NCBI GenBank assembly: GCA_005776395.1
Contig: SXPJ01000032.1
Coordinates: forward strand, 1 to 49,085
Length of the DNA stretch: 49,085 nucleotides
Direction of reading: 5' to 3'
Source: Bdellovibrionales bacterium
GTDB taxonomy: Bacteria > Bdellovibrionota > FAC87 > UBA2466
The notes beneath the pieces were generated by a model. The model was not told the origin of the DNA. It saw nothing but the letters and a program-made list of their open reading frames with translations, and made no database searches. The position numbers were made by a program, and so were the translations under genes. Shown in pieces: positions 21,489 through 29,650 of this stretch. The number at the start of each line of letters is the position of its first letter. The first letter of the stretch is position 1.

Positions 21489-21619
21489 TTCCTAAAGCCA
21501 TGTTATTTTAATACTTTAGCCTATTCCCAGTTTAAAGGGGGGCTAGTTCAAAATAACCCTCTCTAGACTATAGTGTTGATTGCCTAACCCTCCTTTTTCT
21601 ATTACAAATTCATATAATT
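21489..21619. other. queE-lipA intergenic region
   Basis: This 131-bp gap separates the atp-queE run from the lip-pdh run and probably holds the lipA promoter. TATAGT (21569-21574) is a fair -10 without a good -35. A TATAAT at 21613-21618 is one base from the lipA ATG, too close to serve it. There is no clear ribosome site before lipA and no terminator-like stem with a T-run. Confidence 0.4.
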
Positions 21620-22516
21620 ATGGGCTCTATACAACACACAACTCATAAGCCTGAATGGCTTAAAATTCGCCCTCCTGGAGGAGAAAACTATTTGCGAATT
21701 AAAGAGCTTCTTCGAGGCTTAAAACTTCATACGGTTTGTGAAGAGGCTCGCTGTCCGAATGTGGCCGAGTGTTGGGGAGGGGGAACCGCAACCGTAATGT
21801 TGATGGGAGATACCTGCACACGTGCTTGTCGCTTTTGCCATGTAAAAAGTGGAAATCCCAAAGGGGTATTGGACATCAATGAGCCCGTTAATGTCGCAAG
21901 TGCGATTAAAGAACTTAAACTTCGTTATGTAGTTCTAACCTCGGTCGATAGAGATGATTTGCCGGATGGTGGGGCGGAACATTTTGCGCGAACTGTTGAA
22001 GAGATTAAAAAGCGAAGTCCTGAAACCTTAGTTGAGGTTTTAATCCCCGATTTTCAAGGGGATAAAAAAAGTGTGGAACGCATTTGTCTCTCAGGTGTTG
22101 ATGTCATAGCTCATAATATAGAAACGGTAGAGCGACTCACTTCGACGGTGCGTGATCGACGGTGCGGATATCAACAATCTCTAAATGTTCTTAAAAAAGT
22201 TAAAGATTATTTCCCTAAGATTTATACAAAATCATCTGTGATGATTGGGCTTGGAGAGAGCAAAGAGGAAGTTTTTAAGGCAATGGATGATTTGCGAGCT
22301 GTAGGAGTTCAGATTGTTACTTTCGGTCAATATTTGAGACCTACGACATGGCATTTGCCTGTTGAAGAATATATTCACCCAGATCTTTTCAAAGAATATG
22401 AAACAGTGGGTTTAGAAAAAGGATTTCTATGTGTCCCTTCAGGACCTTTGGTTAGAAGCTCCTATCGAGCGGCTGAAAAATTTCTTGAAGGACTTTTGCG
22501 ATCGAGGGCTCATTAA
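21620..22516 (+). CDS. lipA: Lipoyl synthase
   Basis: LipA inserts two sulfurs into the octanoyl chain on lipoyl domains. The 298-residue protein has the auxiliary-cluster cysteines CEEARCPNVAEC (Cys40, 45, 51), the radical SAM cluster CTRACRFC (Cys66, 70, 73) and the C-terminal RSSY whose serine ligates the auxiliary cluster. KPEWLKI close to the N-terminus matches the start of the conserved part, so the ATG at 21620 seems right despite the lack of a ribosome site. It heads a run that includes its substrate E2 and lipB. Confidence 0.96.
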   Translation: MGSIQHTTHKPEWLKIRPPGGENYLRIKELLRGLKLHTVCEEARCPNVAECWGGGTATVMLMGDTCTRACRFCHVKSGNPKGVLDINEPVNVASAIKELKLRYVVLTSVDRDDLPDGGAEHFARTVEEIKKRSPETLVEVLIPDFQGDKKSVERICLSGVDVIAHNIETVERLTSTVRDRRCGYQQSLNVLKKVKDYFPKIYTKSSVMIGLGESKEEVFKAMDDLRAVGVQIVTFGQYLRPTTWHLPVEEYIHPDLFKEYETVGLEKGFLCVPSGPLVRSSYRAAEKFLEGLLRSRAH

Positions 22517-22518
22517 CT

Positions 22519-23739
22519 ATGGAATCGGAAACAGATTTAATGAAGAAAAAAACTAAAAGCCAAATAACCGTAACAAAAAAGAAGCCGATCAAACCAGAAA
22601 AAGGTTTATTGGGCGGATCTGTTTTGAGAGAAGACTGTTATCGAATAATGAATGAAGATGGGACAGTTGATTCTAAAGCTGATCCAAAACTCGATAAAGA
22701 GATTCTTTTAAAAATGTATCGCAATATGGCCCTGACAAGAGCGTTTGATGAAAGAGGGATGATGTTGCAGAGACAAGGAAGAATTGGTTTTTACGTTCCG
22801 TCTTTCGGACAAGAAGCGATTCAAACCGGAACTGCGGCCACTCTTGAGAAAAAGGACTGGGTTTTTCCCTCTTACCGCGAGCCAGGAATTTTTCTGTACC
22901 GTGGAGCGGGGCTTTACGAAATGCTATGCAATTTATGGGGAAACAACGGAGATCTTTCCAAGGGAAGACAGATGCCTGTTCACTATAGTTTTCCTGATAT
23001 TAAAATGTTTAGCGTTTCAAGTCCTATTGCGACTCAATTGATTCAAGCTGTCGGCGCTGCGATGGCATCTAAAATTTCAAAAACAAAAGAGGTTGCTATT
23101 TCATATTGTGGAGATGGTGGAACTTCGGAAAATGATTTCCACACAGGGCTTACTTTTGCGGGAGTTTACAAAGCCCCCGCAGTTTTTATTATTACCAATA
23201 ATCAGTATGCGATCTCAGTCCCCTTTTCTAAACAGACAGGTGGAAAACGGATTGTAGATAAGGCAGTAGGCTATGGAATGCCTGGAATCGCTGTCGATGG
23301 CAATGATGCTTTAGCAGTCTATTTAGCAACCAAAGAAGCTGTAGATAGAGCTCGACGAGGTGAGGGCCCCTCACTCATTGAGTGTGTTACCTTCAGAATG
23401 GGACCCCATTCCTCTTCAGATGATCCCACTCGATATCGTGATGAGAAGTTGTATCAAGCTTGGTTAAAGAGAGATCCGATCAAGAGATTACGAACCTATT
23501 TAGAAAGCAAAAAGCTTTGGGATGAAAAAAAGGAAAAAGTTCTTCAAGAGGAGCTTAAAGCAAAGCTTGCGGAGGCGGTAGAGAAAGCAGAGGCACAACC
23601 TTTATCTGATCCCATGGATCTATTTGAAGATGTTTATGCGGAGCTGACACCACAGCTTAAAAAACAAAAAGCGGAACTTTTGCATGAAGTTGAGCTTAGA
23701 GGAAAGTTTGAAAATACCAGCGAGGCATTTCCACTTTAA
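22519..23739 (+). CDS. 2-oxoacid dehydrogenase E1 component, alpha subunit (pyruvate or branched-chain type)
   Basis: E1-alpha, with E1-beta, decarboxylates a 2-oxoacid using thiamine diphosphate. The 406-residue protein has a Lys-rich ~30-residue N-terminal tail, FGQEAIQTG, GKGRQMPIHY-like SKGRQMPVHY, SSPIATQL, and the ThDP motif starting GDGGTSEND (~198) and ending TNN (~228), then GPHSSSDDPTRYR. The SKGRQMPVHY, SSPIATQ and GDGGTSE-DFH details resemble branched-chain 2-oxoacid dehydrogenases, while the gene context suits pyruvate dehydrogenase. Substrate cannot be settled from sequence. It begins 2 nt after lipA. Confidence 0.88.
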   Translation: MESETDLMKKKTKSQITVTKKKPIKPEKGLLGGSVLREDCYRIMNEDGTVDSKADPKLDKEILLKMYRNMALTRAFDERGMMLQRQGRIGFYVPSFGQEAIQTGTAATLEKKDWVFPSYREPGIFLYRGAGLYEMLCNLWGNNGDLSKGRQMPVHYSFPDIKMFSVSSPIATQLIQAVGAAMASKISKTKEVAISYCGDGGTSENDFHTGLTFAGVYKAPAVFIITNNQYAISVPFSKQTGGKRIVDKAVGYGMPGIAVDGNDALAVYLATKEAVDRARRGEGPSLIECVTFRMGPHSSSDDPTRYRDEKLYQAWLKRDPIKRLRTYLESKKLWDEKKEKVLQEELKAKLAEAVEKAEAQPLSDPMDLFEDVYAELTPQLKKQKAELLHEVELRGKFENTSEAFPL

Positions 23740-23748
23740 GAGGCAAAT

Positions 23749-24723
23749 ATGGCGAATTTAACTTTAGTTCAAGCTGTTCGTGATGCGTTGATGTGTGAGA
23801 TGACTCATGATTCTCGAGTTGTTCTCATGGGAGAAGATGTCGGGGTTAACGGTGGAGTTTTTAGAGCCACTGAGGGATTACAAAAAGAGTTTGGAGAAGA
23901 GAGAGTTTTCGATACTCCTCTTAATGAAAGTGGAATTATTGGAATGGCCATGGGAATGGCAGTGAATGGATTAAGACCTGTTCCTGAAATTCAATTTATG
24001 GATTTCATCTATCCTGCATTCGATGAAATCGTGAGCGAAGTGGCTAAGATTCGTTATCGAAGCGGCGGAGGATTTACCTGCCCCATGGTGATTCGAACTC
24101 CTTACGGTGGCGGTATTCGTGGAGGGCATTATCACTCTCAAAGCTCAGAGGCCTATTTTATTCACACTCCAGGACTTAAAGTCGTTGTTCCCTCAAACCC
24201 TTACGATGCTAAGGGGCTCTTAATTAGTGCGATTCGAGGTGAAGATCCCACAATGTTTTTAGAGCCTAAGCGACTTTATCGTTCAATAAAAGGTGAGGTC
24301 CCAGAGGGAAGCTATACCGTTGAAATTGGAAAGGCCTCGGTAGTTCGTCCCGGAAAAGATGTGACCCTTCTTTGTTGGGGAGCCATGGTGCCAGTTTGTA
24401 TGAAGGCTGCAGAGCTTTGCGAGCCTCGTGGAGCCGACTGCGAAGTTATAGATCTCAGAACCTTAGCGCCTCTTGATGAAGAAAGAATTTTTGAATCGGT
24501 AAAAAAGACTGGAAGGGTTGTTATTGTTCACGAGGCTCCGAAAACTTGTGGCTTTGGAGCTGAACTTTCTGCCCTCATTAATGAAGAGGCGATTTTGTAT
24601 TTGGAAGCTCCTATCGTGAGAGTGACGGGGCTAGATACCCCGTTTCCATATGCCTTGGAGCATATTTATATGCCAGACGCCGAGCGAGTGGCTTTAGCGG
24701 TTGGAAAAGTAAAAAACTTTTAG
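23749..24723 (+). CDS. 2-oxoacid dehydrogenase E1 component, beta subunit
   Basis: This is the partner of the preceding E1-alpha. The 324-residue protein has the conserved MGEDVGVNGGVFRATEGL, TPLNESGIIGMAMGMA, EIQFMDFIYPAFDEI and C-terminal VTGLDTPFPYALEHIYMPD. Residues from this chain complete the thiamine diphosphate site. AGAGG precedes the ATG, and E2 follows 11 nt downstream. Length is normal for the family. Confidence 0.93.
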   Translation: MANLTLVQAVRDALMCEMTHDSRVVLMGEDVGVNGGVFRATEGLQKEFGEERVFDTPLNESGIIGMAMGMAVNGLRPVPEIQFMDFIYPAFDEIVSEVAKIRYRSGGGFTCPMVIRTPYGGGIRGGHYHSQSSEAYFIHTPGLKVVVPSNPYDAKGLLISAIRGEDPTMFLEPKRLYRSIKGEVPEGSYTVEIGKASVVRPGKDVTLLCWGAMVPVCMKAAELCEPRGADCEVIDLRTLAPLDEERIFESVKKTGRVVIVHEAPKTCGFGAELSALINEEAILYLEAPIVRVTGLDTPFPYALEHIYMPDAERVALAVGKVKNF

Positions 24724-24734
24724 AGGATAAAATA

Positions 24735-26009
24735 ATGGACTTTAAATTACCTGATATTGGAGAAGGTGTTCACGAGGGTGAAATTGTTAAGTGGCTGATA
24801 AAAACAGGAGATACTTTAGCTGAGGATCAACCCATGGTCGAAGTTATGACCGATAAAGCTACTGTCGAGATTCCATCTCCAGTCGCAGGAACTGTGGCTG
24901 AGCTTTTGGCGAGTGAAGGGCAGACGATTGAAGTAGGAAAGGTGATCATTCGAATTTCAGAAAACGGAAAACAGGCAGCTAAAAAACCGGCAGAAAAAAC
25001 GGAGGCCAAAACTGCTCTTGCTACAATCCCAGCTAAATCTATCGAGAGAATTGTAGAGCCAGTAGCGCCAGCAGAAGAGCCCATTCCTTATCATATTCTT
25101 TCAACGCCAGCGACCCGCAAGCTAGCCCGTGATTTAGGGGTGGATTTAAAAACTATAAAAGGAACAGGTCTTCAGGGGCGTGTCACCAAAATGGATGTTC
25201 AATTGGCTCACGAAGGACATCAAGCCGCAACACCTCGTTCATCTCATAATGTTGTAGCAGTTATGCCCTCAGTTTCTCCTCAAAGGTCCAGCGTTGCAAT
25301 CGGAGCTCGCGGAGCTTTGCAAGTCGTTCCTCTTAAAGGGATTAGAAAGAAAATTGCGGAGTCAATGGCTTACTCCAAACACACGGCAGCCCATTTTACT
25401 TATGTAGAAGAGGTGGACATGTCGGCCGTAGTGAAGTTACGAGCTTCAGCTCAAGAAGAGGCCCAAAAACGAGGCGTGAAACTTACCTACCTACCTTTTA
25501 TTATTAAGGCTTTGATCCCAGCCCTTATGGAATTTCCCTATTTGAACTCATCCTTAGATGATGAAAAGCAGGAGATTGTTTTAAAAGGTGATTACAATAT
25601 TGGCGTCGCAACCGATACCCCTAATGGTTTAATGGTGCCTGTGATTAAAGCCGCCGATCGAAAAAGCATTTGGGAGGTGGCAACCGAAATTCAACTGCTT
25701 TCTGAAAAGGCTCGAACTGGAAAAATTTCGCTTGAGGATCTTAAAGGCGGAACTTTCACGGTAACCAATGCCGGTTCTATTGGGGGCGTTTTAGCAACTC
25801 CAGTGATTAACCATCCTGAAGTAGCAATTTTGGGAGTGAACGCGATAAGAAAACGACCCGTCGTTAAGAATGATCAGATTGTAATTGGAGATGTGATGTT
25901 CTTATCATTGTCTGTGGATCATAGAGTTGTCGATGGAGCTGATGCTGCACGGTTTATGAATCGATTGATCTACTTTTTATCTGAACCCTCTCGATTGGTG
26001 TTTGCATGA
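24735..26009 (+). CDS. 2-oxoacid dehydrogenase E2 component (dihydrolipoamide acyltransferase)
   Basis: E2 forms the core of the complex and transfers the acyl group to CoA. The 424-residue protein has one lipoyl domain with the target Lys41 in VEVMTDKATVEIPSP, an Ala/Lys-rich linker, the E3-binding domain (~121-156, STPATRKLARDLGVDL and GRVTKMDV), a second linker, and the catalytic domain ending in DHRVVDG (His396, Asp400). Its stop overlaps the E3 start (ATGA). The lipoyl lysine would be served by LipB and LipA encoded in the same run. Confidence 0.93.
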   Translation: MDFKLPDIGEGVHEGEIVKWLIKTGDTLAEDQPMVEVMTDKATVEIPSPVAGTVAELLASEGQTIEVGKVIIRISENGKQAAKKPAEKTEAKTALATIPAKSIERIVEPVAPAEEPIPYHILSTPATRKLARDLGVDLKTIKGTGLQGRVTKMDVQLAHEGHQAATPRSSHNVVAVMPSVSPQRSSVAIGARGALQVVPLKGIRKKIAESMAYSKHTAAHFTYVEEVDMSAVVKLRASAQEEAQKRGVKLTYLPFIIKALIPALMEFPYLNSSLDDEKQEIVLKGDYNIGVATDTPNGLMVPVIKAADRKSIWEVATEIQLLSEKARTGKISLEDLKGGTFTVTNAGSIGGVLATPVINHPEVAILGVNAIRKRPVVKNDQIVIGDVMFLSLSVDHRVVDGADAARFMNRLIYFLSEPSRLVFA

Positions 26010-27430
26010 AAAATTTTGATGCTGTTGTGATAGGGGCTGGCCCAGGGGGATATCCCACAGCTATTCGTTTGGCTCAGTTAGGGCTTAAGACCGCTATTAT
26101 TGAAAAAGAAAGCTTCGGCGGAGTCTGTCTTAATGTAGGCTGCATTCCCTCTAAGGCTCTTATCTACGGGAGCTCTCAGTTTTGGAAAATGAAAAACGAG
26201 TCTGAAGAGATGGGAATTACCGTTAAGTCGGTGGACTGCAATTTAGAAAAGATGCAGGAGTGGAAGTCAGGCGTTGTAAAAAAACTGACGACAGGAGTTC
26301 AGGGGCTTTTAAAAGCAAATGGAGTTGAGATCATTAAGGGTACGGCCTCTTTTAAGGATAATAAAACCTTGGAAGTGGTTTCCGCTCAAAGTAAAGAAAC
26401 TGTAACTGCTACAAATTTTGTGATTGCTACGGGATCGAGAGTTGTTCAGATTCCTACTCTTCCATTTAATGGCAAAAATATTATAAGTTCTACCGAAGCT
26501 CTTTCTTTGAAAGAACTCCCTAAAGAGATGATTGTCATTGGGGGGGGATTTATTGGAATTGAGATTGGAACAGTTTACGCAAAGCTAGGATCAAAAGTAA
26601 CTATCGTTGAGGCCTTAGATCAGCTTTTAGCGACTGTGGATAGTGAGCTTGTAAGTGTAGTTCAAAAGAAGATGAAGCACTTTGGAATTACTGTTCATAC
26701 GGGAGCTAAAGCGCTCGGGATTAAAGAGAAAGAGGCTGCAAAAGCGAGTAAACTTAACTTGGAAATTGAGACCAAAGATAAAACCAAGCAAACTCTTAGT
26801 GCTGATATCATCTTGGTTTCTGTGGGAAGAAAACCCAATTCCGATAATTTGGGGCTAGAGAAAATTGGGATCAAAATGGATTCCAGGGGAAATATTCTAA
26901 CGAACAATCAAAGCTTAACAAATCTATCGAATATTTATGCTATTGGGGATGTGGCAGGGGCTCCACAGCTCGCCCATAGAGCCACGATGGATGGTCTTCT
27001 TGTGGCAGAATGTGTTGCCGGTAAAAAATCCTTTAAGGATTATAAAACAGTTCCTTGGGCTGTATTTTGTGATCCAGAGATCGCAGTTGCAGGACTCACC
27101 GAAAAAGAGGCTACGGAAAAAGGGTTTAAGATTAAGGTGGGCCGATTTCCATTTGCTGCCTCCGGAAAAGCTTTAGCGATGAATGAGTCAGAGGGCATGG
27201 CTAAGATTGTTATCGATGAAAAAACAGAGGCTATTTTAGGTGTTCATATCGTCGGGCCTGAAGCCGCAAACTTAATTGCAGAGGCAGCTCTTGCGATTGA
27301 AATGGGGGCTACAGTTGAGGATCTAGTAAGAACCATTCATACCCATCCGACATTACCCGAAGTGATGCCTGAAGCAGTTGAGGCCGCTTTTTATAAAGCC
27401 ATTCATATTTATAAACCTAAACGAGGATAA
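26006..27430 (+). CDS. lpdA: Dihydrolipoyl dehydrogenase (E3)
   Basis: E3 reoxidises the dihydrolipoyl arm of E2 and reduces NAD+. The 474-residue flavoprotein has the FAD motif VVIGAGPGGYPTAIRLA, the redox disulfide GGVCLNVGCIPSKAL (Cys41, Cys46), the NAD site IVIGGGFIGIEIGTVYAKLG, NIYAIGDVAG and the C-terminal active-site base HTHPTLPEVMPEA. It overlaps E2 by 4 nt and is followed by lipB. Confidence 0.96.
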   Translation: MKNFDAVVIGAGPGGYPTAIRLAQLGLKTAIIEKESFGGVCLNVGCIPSKALIYGSSQFWKMKNESEEMGITVKSVDCNLEKMQEWKSGVVKKLTTGVQGLLKANGVEIIKGTASFKDNKTLEVVSAQSKETVTATNFVIATGSRVVQIPTLPFNGKNIISSTEALSLKELPKEMIVIGGGFIGIEIGTVYAKLGSKVTIVEALDQLLATVDSELVSVVQKKMKHFGITVHTGAKALGIKEKEAAKASKLNLEIETKDKTKQTLSADIILVSVGRKPNSDNLGLEKIGIKMDSRGNILTNNQSLTNLSNIYAIGDVAGAPQLAHRATMDGLLVAECVAGKKSFKDYKTVPWAVFCDPEIAVAGLTEKEATEKGFKIKVGRFPFAASGKALAMNESEGMAKIVIDEKTEAILGVHIVGPEAANLIAEAALAIEMGATVEDLVRTIHTHPTLPEVMPEAVEAAFYKAIHIYKPKRG

Positions 27431-27431
27431 A

Positions 27432-28130
27432 GTGCCTATAGCGTTCTTTGAAATCGATGATCGCGGAGTGAACGATTACAATGAGACCTACTACACCCAG
27501 CTGGATGTTATTAATAAAAAAAAGAAGAGCGATTACTATCCTGATCGATTGATTTTGGTTGAGCACCCTGATGTTTACACTTTCGGGAGAAAGAGCAAAA
27601 ACTCAATTCCTTGGAATTTAAAAAATGCATTTGCCATTGAACGTGGGGGTGAAGCCACCTTCCACAATCCGGGGCAATTGGTTTGTTATCCCCTTCTCAC
27701 TTTAAGAGAGGGAGAAAAAGATGTTCATTTACACTTAAGACGACTTGAAGAAACGATTATTTCAGTGCTTAAAGAGTTTGGGAGTTTGGGTGAGCGTCGA
27801 ACTGGGGCAACTGGAGTTTGGATAGTGGGAAAACAAAAGAAAATCGCGAGTATTGGAATAGCGATTTCTTCCTGGGTTACATTTCACGGGGTGGCTTTGA
27901 ATGTGAACAATGATCTTTCTGGGTTTTCAAAAATAGATCCTTGTGGATTTAATGCAAATGTTATGACCTCTATGAAGGAAGAGCTTGGGGATAGTTGTCC
28001 TGCGATTGAAATCTTGAAGAAAAGTTTTATCAAGCATTTCTCGACACAGTTTAATCGTTTACCTGCTGAGATTGCACTGAATCTAAAAAAAAGAGAGACC
28101 ACAAAAGTTGATAAACAACTAGTAGAGTAA
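27432..28130 (+). CDS. lipB: Octanoyltransferase LipB
   Basis: LipB moves octanoate from acyl carrier protein to lipoyl domains, the step before LipA. From GTG 27432 the protein has 232 residues: RGGEATFHNPGQL (family RGG-x2-T-x-HGPGQ), KIASIGIAISSWVTFHGVALNV with the catalytic Lys137, and DPCGF with Cys171. GAGGA lies 5 nt before the GTG; a longer frame reaching back to 27378 lies inside lpdA. The usual HGPGQ is HNPGQ here. Sits 1 nt after lpdA. Confidence 0.93.
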   Translation: MPIAFFEIDDRGVNDYNETYYTQLDVINKKKKSDYYPDRLILVEHPDVYTFGRKSKNSIPWNLKNAFAIERGGEATFHNPGQLVCYPLLTLREGEKDVHLHLRRLEETIISVLKEFGSLGERRTGATGVWIVGKQKKIASIGIAISSWVTFHGVALNVNNDLSGFSKIDPCGFNANVMTSMKEELGDSCPAIEILKKSFIKHFSTQFNRLPAEIALNLKKRETTKVDKQLVE

Positions 28131-28133
28131 TCT

Positions 28134-28916
28134 ATGAAAAAACCGCCACTTTTTTTTATGGGGAATTTGCCGCACTCTACCCCCAAAGAAGCCATTGCTT
28201 TTGTAAAGCAACATTCAATTCACCTCCCCTTTCTTCCCCAGCTATCGGAAAGCAACCCCCAGGAGGATATGATTGGCCAAGTTTTAAGAGGAATAGATCT
28301 TGGATTTTGGGATGAGCGAGCTTCGAGTTGTTTGGAGCTTTTTCAGAATGAGTTTGTCGATGCTCCTCGGTTTAAAATTCAGATCGCAGGCCCCTATACC
28401 GTGGCTCGATCAATGAGTGCAAAGTTCGTAGATCTAGCTCCTCTTTGGGTTGGATTTTGGAAGGGGTTAAGGAAGCAACTTAATGAGGCGGCTTTTAAAG
28501 GGGAACTTTGGCTTCAATTGGATGAACCCTTCTGGTCGAAAGAGTCGGAGTATATGGCGGATGGCTACACCGCTTTTTTACAGGCAGTAAAGGAGATAGG
28601 AGGGGATATTAAACTGGGAATCCATAGCTGCGCCGCTAAAAGACCGAAGTTATTTTCCGACCATATTAGACTGCTCGACTTTTTTGCTTTTGATTTTACT
28701 AAGGAGCCCCTTTCTCCATTCGAGGAGGAAACTTGGAAGGGGCTACTACGGGAGGAGGGGAAAATTCTTGTTTATGGTGGTCTTGAAGTTAAAGGCAAGC
28801 CAATCATGACCCCATTATCTCAAGAGCCCCATTTTTGGATTTCTGCCCCCTGTGGATTTTACGGATGGGATGTTCAGGAGTTAGAAAAGCAGGTTATGGA
28901 ATGGGAGAAGCAATAG
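28134..28916 (+). CDS. MetE-like TIM-barrel protein, probable zinc methyltransferase fold
   Basis: I cannot name this gene. The 260-residue protein has the layout of the catalytic half of cobalamin-independent methionine synthase or uroporphyrinogen decarboxylase-like barrels: LPFLPQL near the start, RFKIQIAGPYTVA, LWLQLDEPFW, IHSCA and SAPCGFYGW. His164, Cys166 and Cys240 fall where MetE has its zinc ligands, with Asp187 where MetE has Glu. It is much shorter than MetE (~750) and lacks its N-terminal half. It starts 3 nt after lipB, so it is probably co-expressed with the lipoate genes. Substrate is unknown. Confidence 0.7.
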   Translation: MKKPPLFFMGNLPHSTPKEAIAFVKQHSIHLPFLPQLSESNPQEDMIGQVLRGIDLGFWDERASSCLELFQNEFVDAPRFKIQIAGPYTVARSMSAKFVDLAPLWVGFWKGLRKQLNEAAFKGELWLQLDEPFWSKESEYMADGYTAFLQAVKEIGGDIKLGIHSCAAKRPKLFSDHIRLLDFFAFDFTKEPLSPFEEETWKGLLREEGKILVYGGLEVKGKPIMTPLSQEPHFWISAPCGFYGWDVQELEKQVMEWEKQ

Positions 28917-28959
28917 GATAGCTTGCCTAAAAGCCTTCTGATAAGATAAAAACCACGTT

Positions 28960-29319
28960 ATGGAAAAGAGACAAGGCAATCCAGCAGAAGGCAAAGCTGA
29001 ACGAAAAAAACTACCCCGTTCCTATGCTGTAATTGATCAGCGTGGATGTACGGGTTGTCACGCCTGTATTCCTGTTTGCCCAGTAGACTGTATTGAACAG
29101 GTTCCCGGGGCTGAACATCCAGACTTCATGAGATTGGTTGAAGTTGATCAAGATCGTTGCATTGGTTGCGAAGCCTGTGCAAAAATTTGTCCATGGGAAA
29201 CCATTTTTATGATCCAGCCGACAGAGTTAGATCAAAAAGCTAAAGAGTGGACAGTTCGTTCCATTATGTATTCCGATCTTGGCGACAACGCTAAAAAGAA
29301 AACCGGAACCGACGAATAA
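28960..29319 (+). CDS. Ferredoxin-like protein with two [4Fe-4S] clusters
   Basis: The 119-residue protein carries two complete four-cysteine motifs: Cys30, 33, 36, 40 (CTGCHACIPVCP) and Cys67, 70, 73, 77 (CIGCEACAKICP), so it can hold two [4Fe-4S] clusters. It has a basic N-terminal tail of ~20 residues and a ~40-residue C-terminal extension, beyond the ~60 residues of a minimal ferredoxin. No signal peptide or membrane span is visible, so it is probably a cytoplasmic electron carrier. It is 43 nt downstream of the MetE-like gene, without a strong ribosome site. Confidence 0.85.
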   Translation: MEKRQGNPAEGKAERKKLPRSYAVIDQRGCTGCHACIPVCPVDCIEQVPGAEHPDFMRLVEVDQDRCIGCEACAKICPWETIFMIQPTELDQKAKEWTVRSIMYSDLGDNAKKKTGTDE

Positions 29320-29419
29320 ACTTTACACTATTTAAATTCCTTCAAAGGTTTGAAGATTTCTAAGCACTTTTAAAGGCGGTTCTTAAATTCAGGGCAATAA
29401 AGATCTGGAGGGGAGACGC

Positions 29420-29650
29420 TTAGCCATCATTTCCAATGGCCTCTACAGGACAAGCAACCATAGCTTCTTCACATTGTTGCTCCTCTTCAGGAGTTTCGGG
29501 TTGTTTGAAGACAAAATCATGATCTCCACTTAAAGCCTCTTTAAAGTTTTTAGGGGCCGCTTCAGAGCAAACACTACAAAGGATACACTTTTTATCTACG
29601 TACCATTTTCCAGAAACATTATCTTCGTAACGATCTTTTTTATCAGACAT
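29420..29650 (-). CDS. Small ferredoxin with a single [4Fe-4S]-type motif
   Basis: The 76-residue acidic protein has Cys22, 25, 28 (CILCSVC) and Cys67 followed by Pro (ACPVEAIG), the pattern of one-cluster ferredoxins of the Pfam Fer4_13/Fer4_15-like kind. An extra Cys60 is present. It reads towards the two-cluster ferredoxin, with 100 bp between their stops. Probable cytoplasmic electron carrier; the partner is unknown. Confidence 0.85.
   Translation of the reverse strand: MSDKKDRYEDNVSGKWYVDKKCILCSVCSEAAPKNFKEALSGDHDFVFKQPETPEEEQQCEEAMVACPVEAIGNDG

Noticed and set aside
21613-21618. TATAAT just before lipA as its promoter -10
   Set aside because: It ends one base before the start codon, so transcription would begin inside the gene, and no -35 is present at the right distance.
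29340-29355. Inverted repeat CTTCAAAGGTTTGAAG between the convergent ferredoxins as a bidirectional terminator
   Set aside because: AT-rich stem with almost no loop and no following T-run on either strand; too weak to call.
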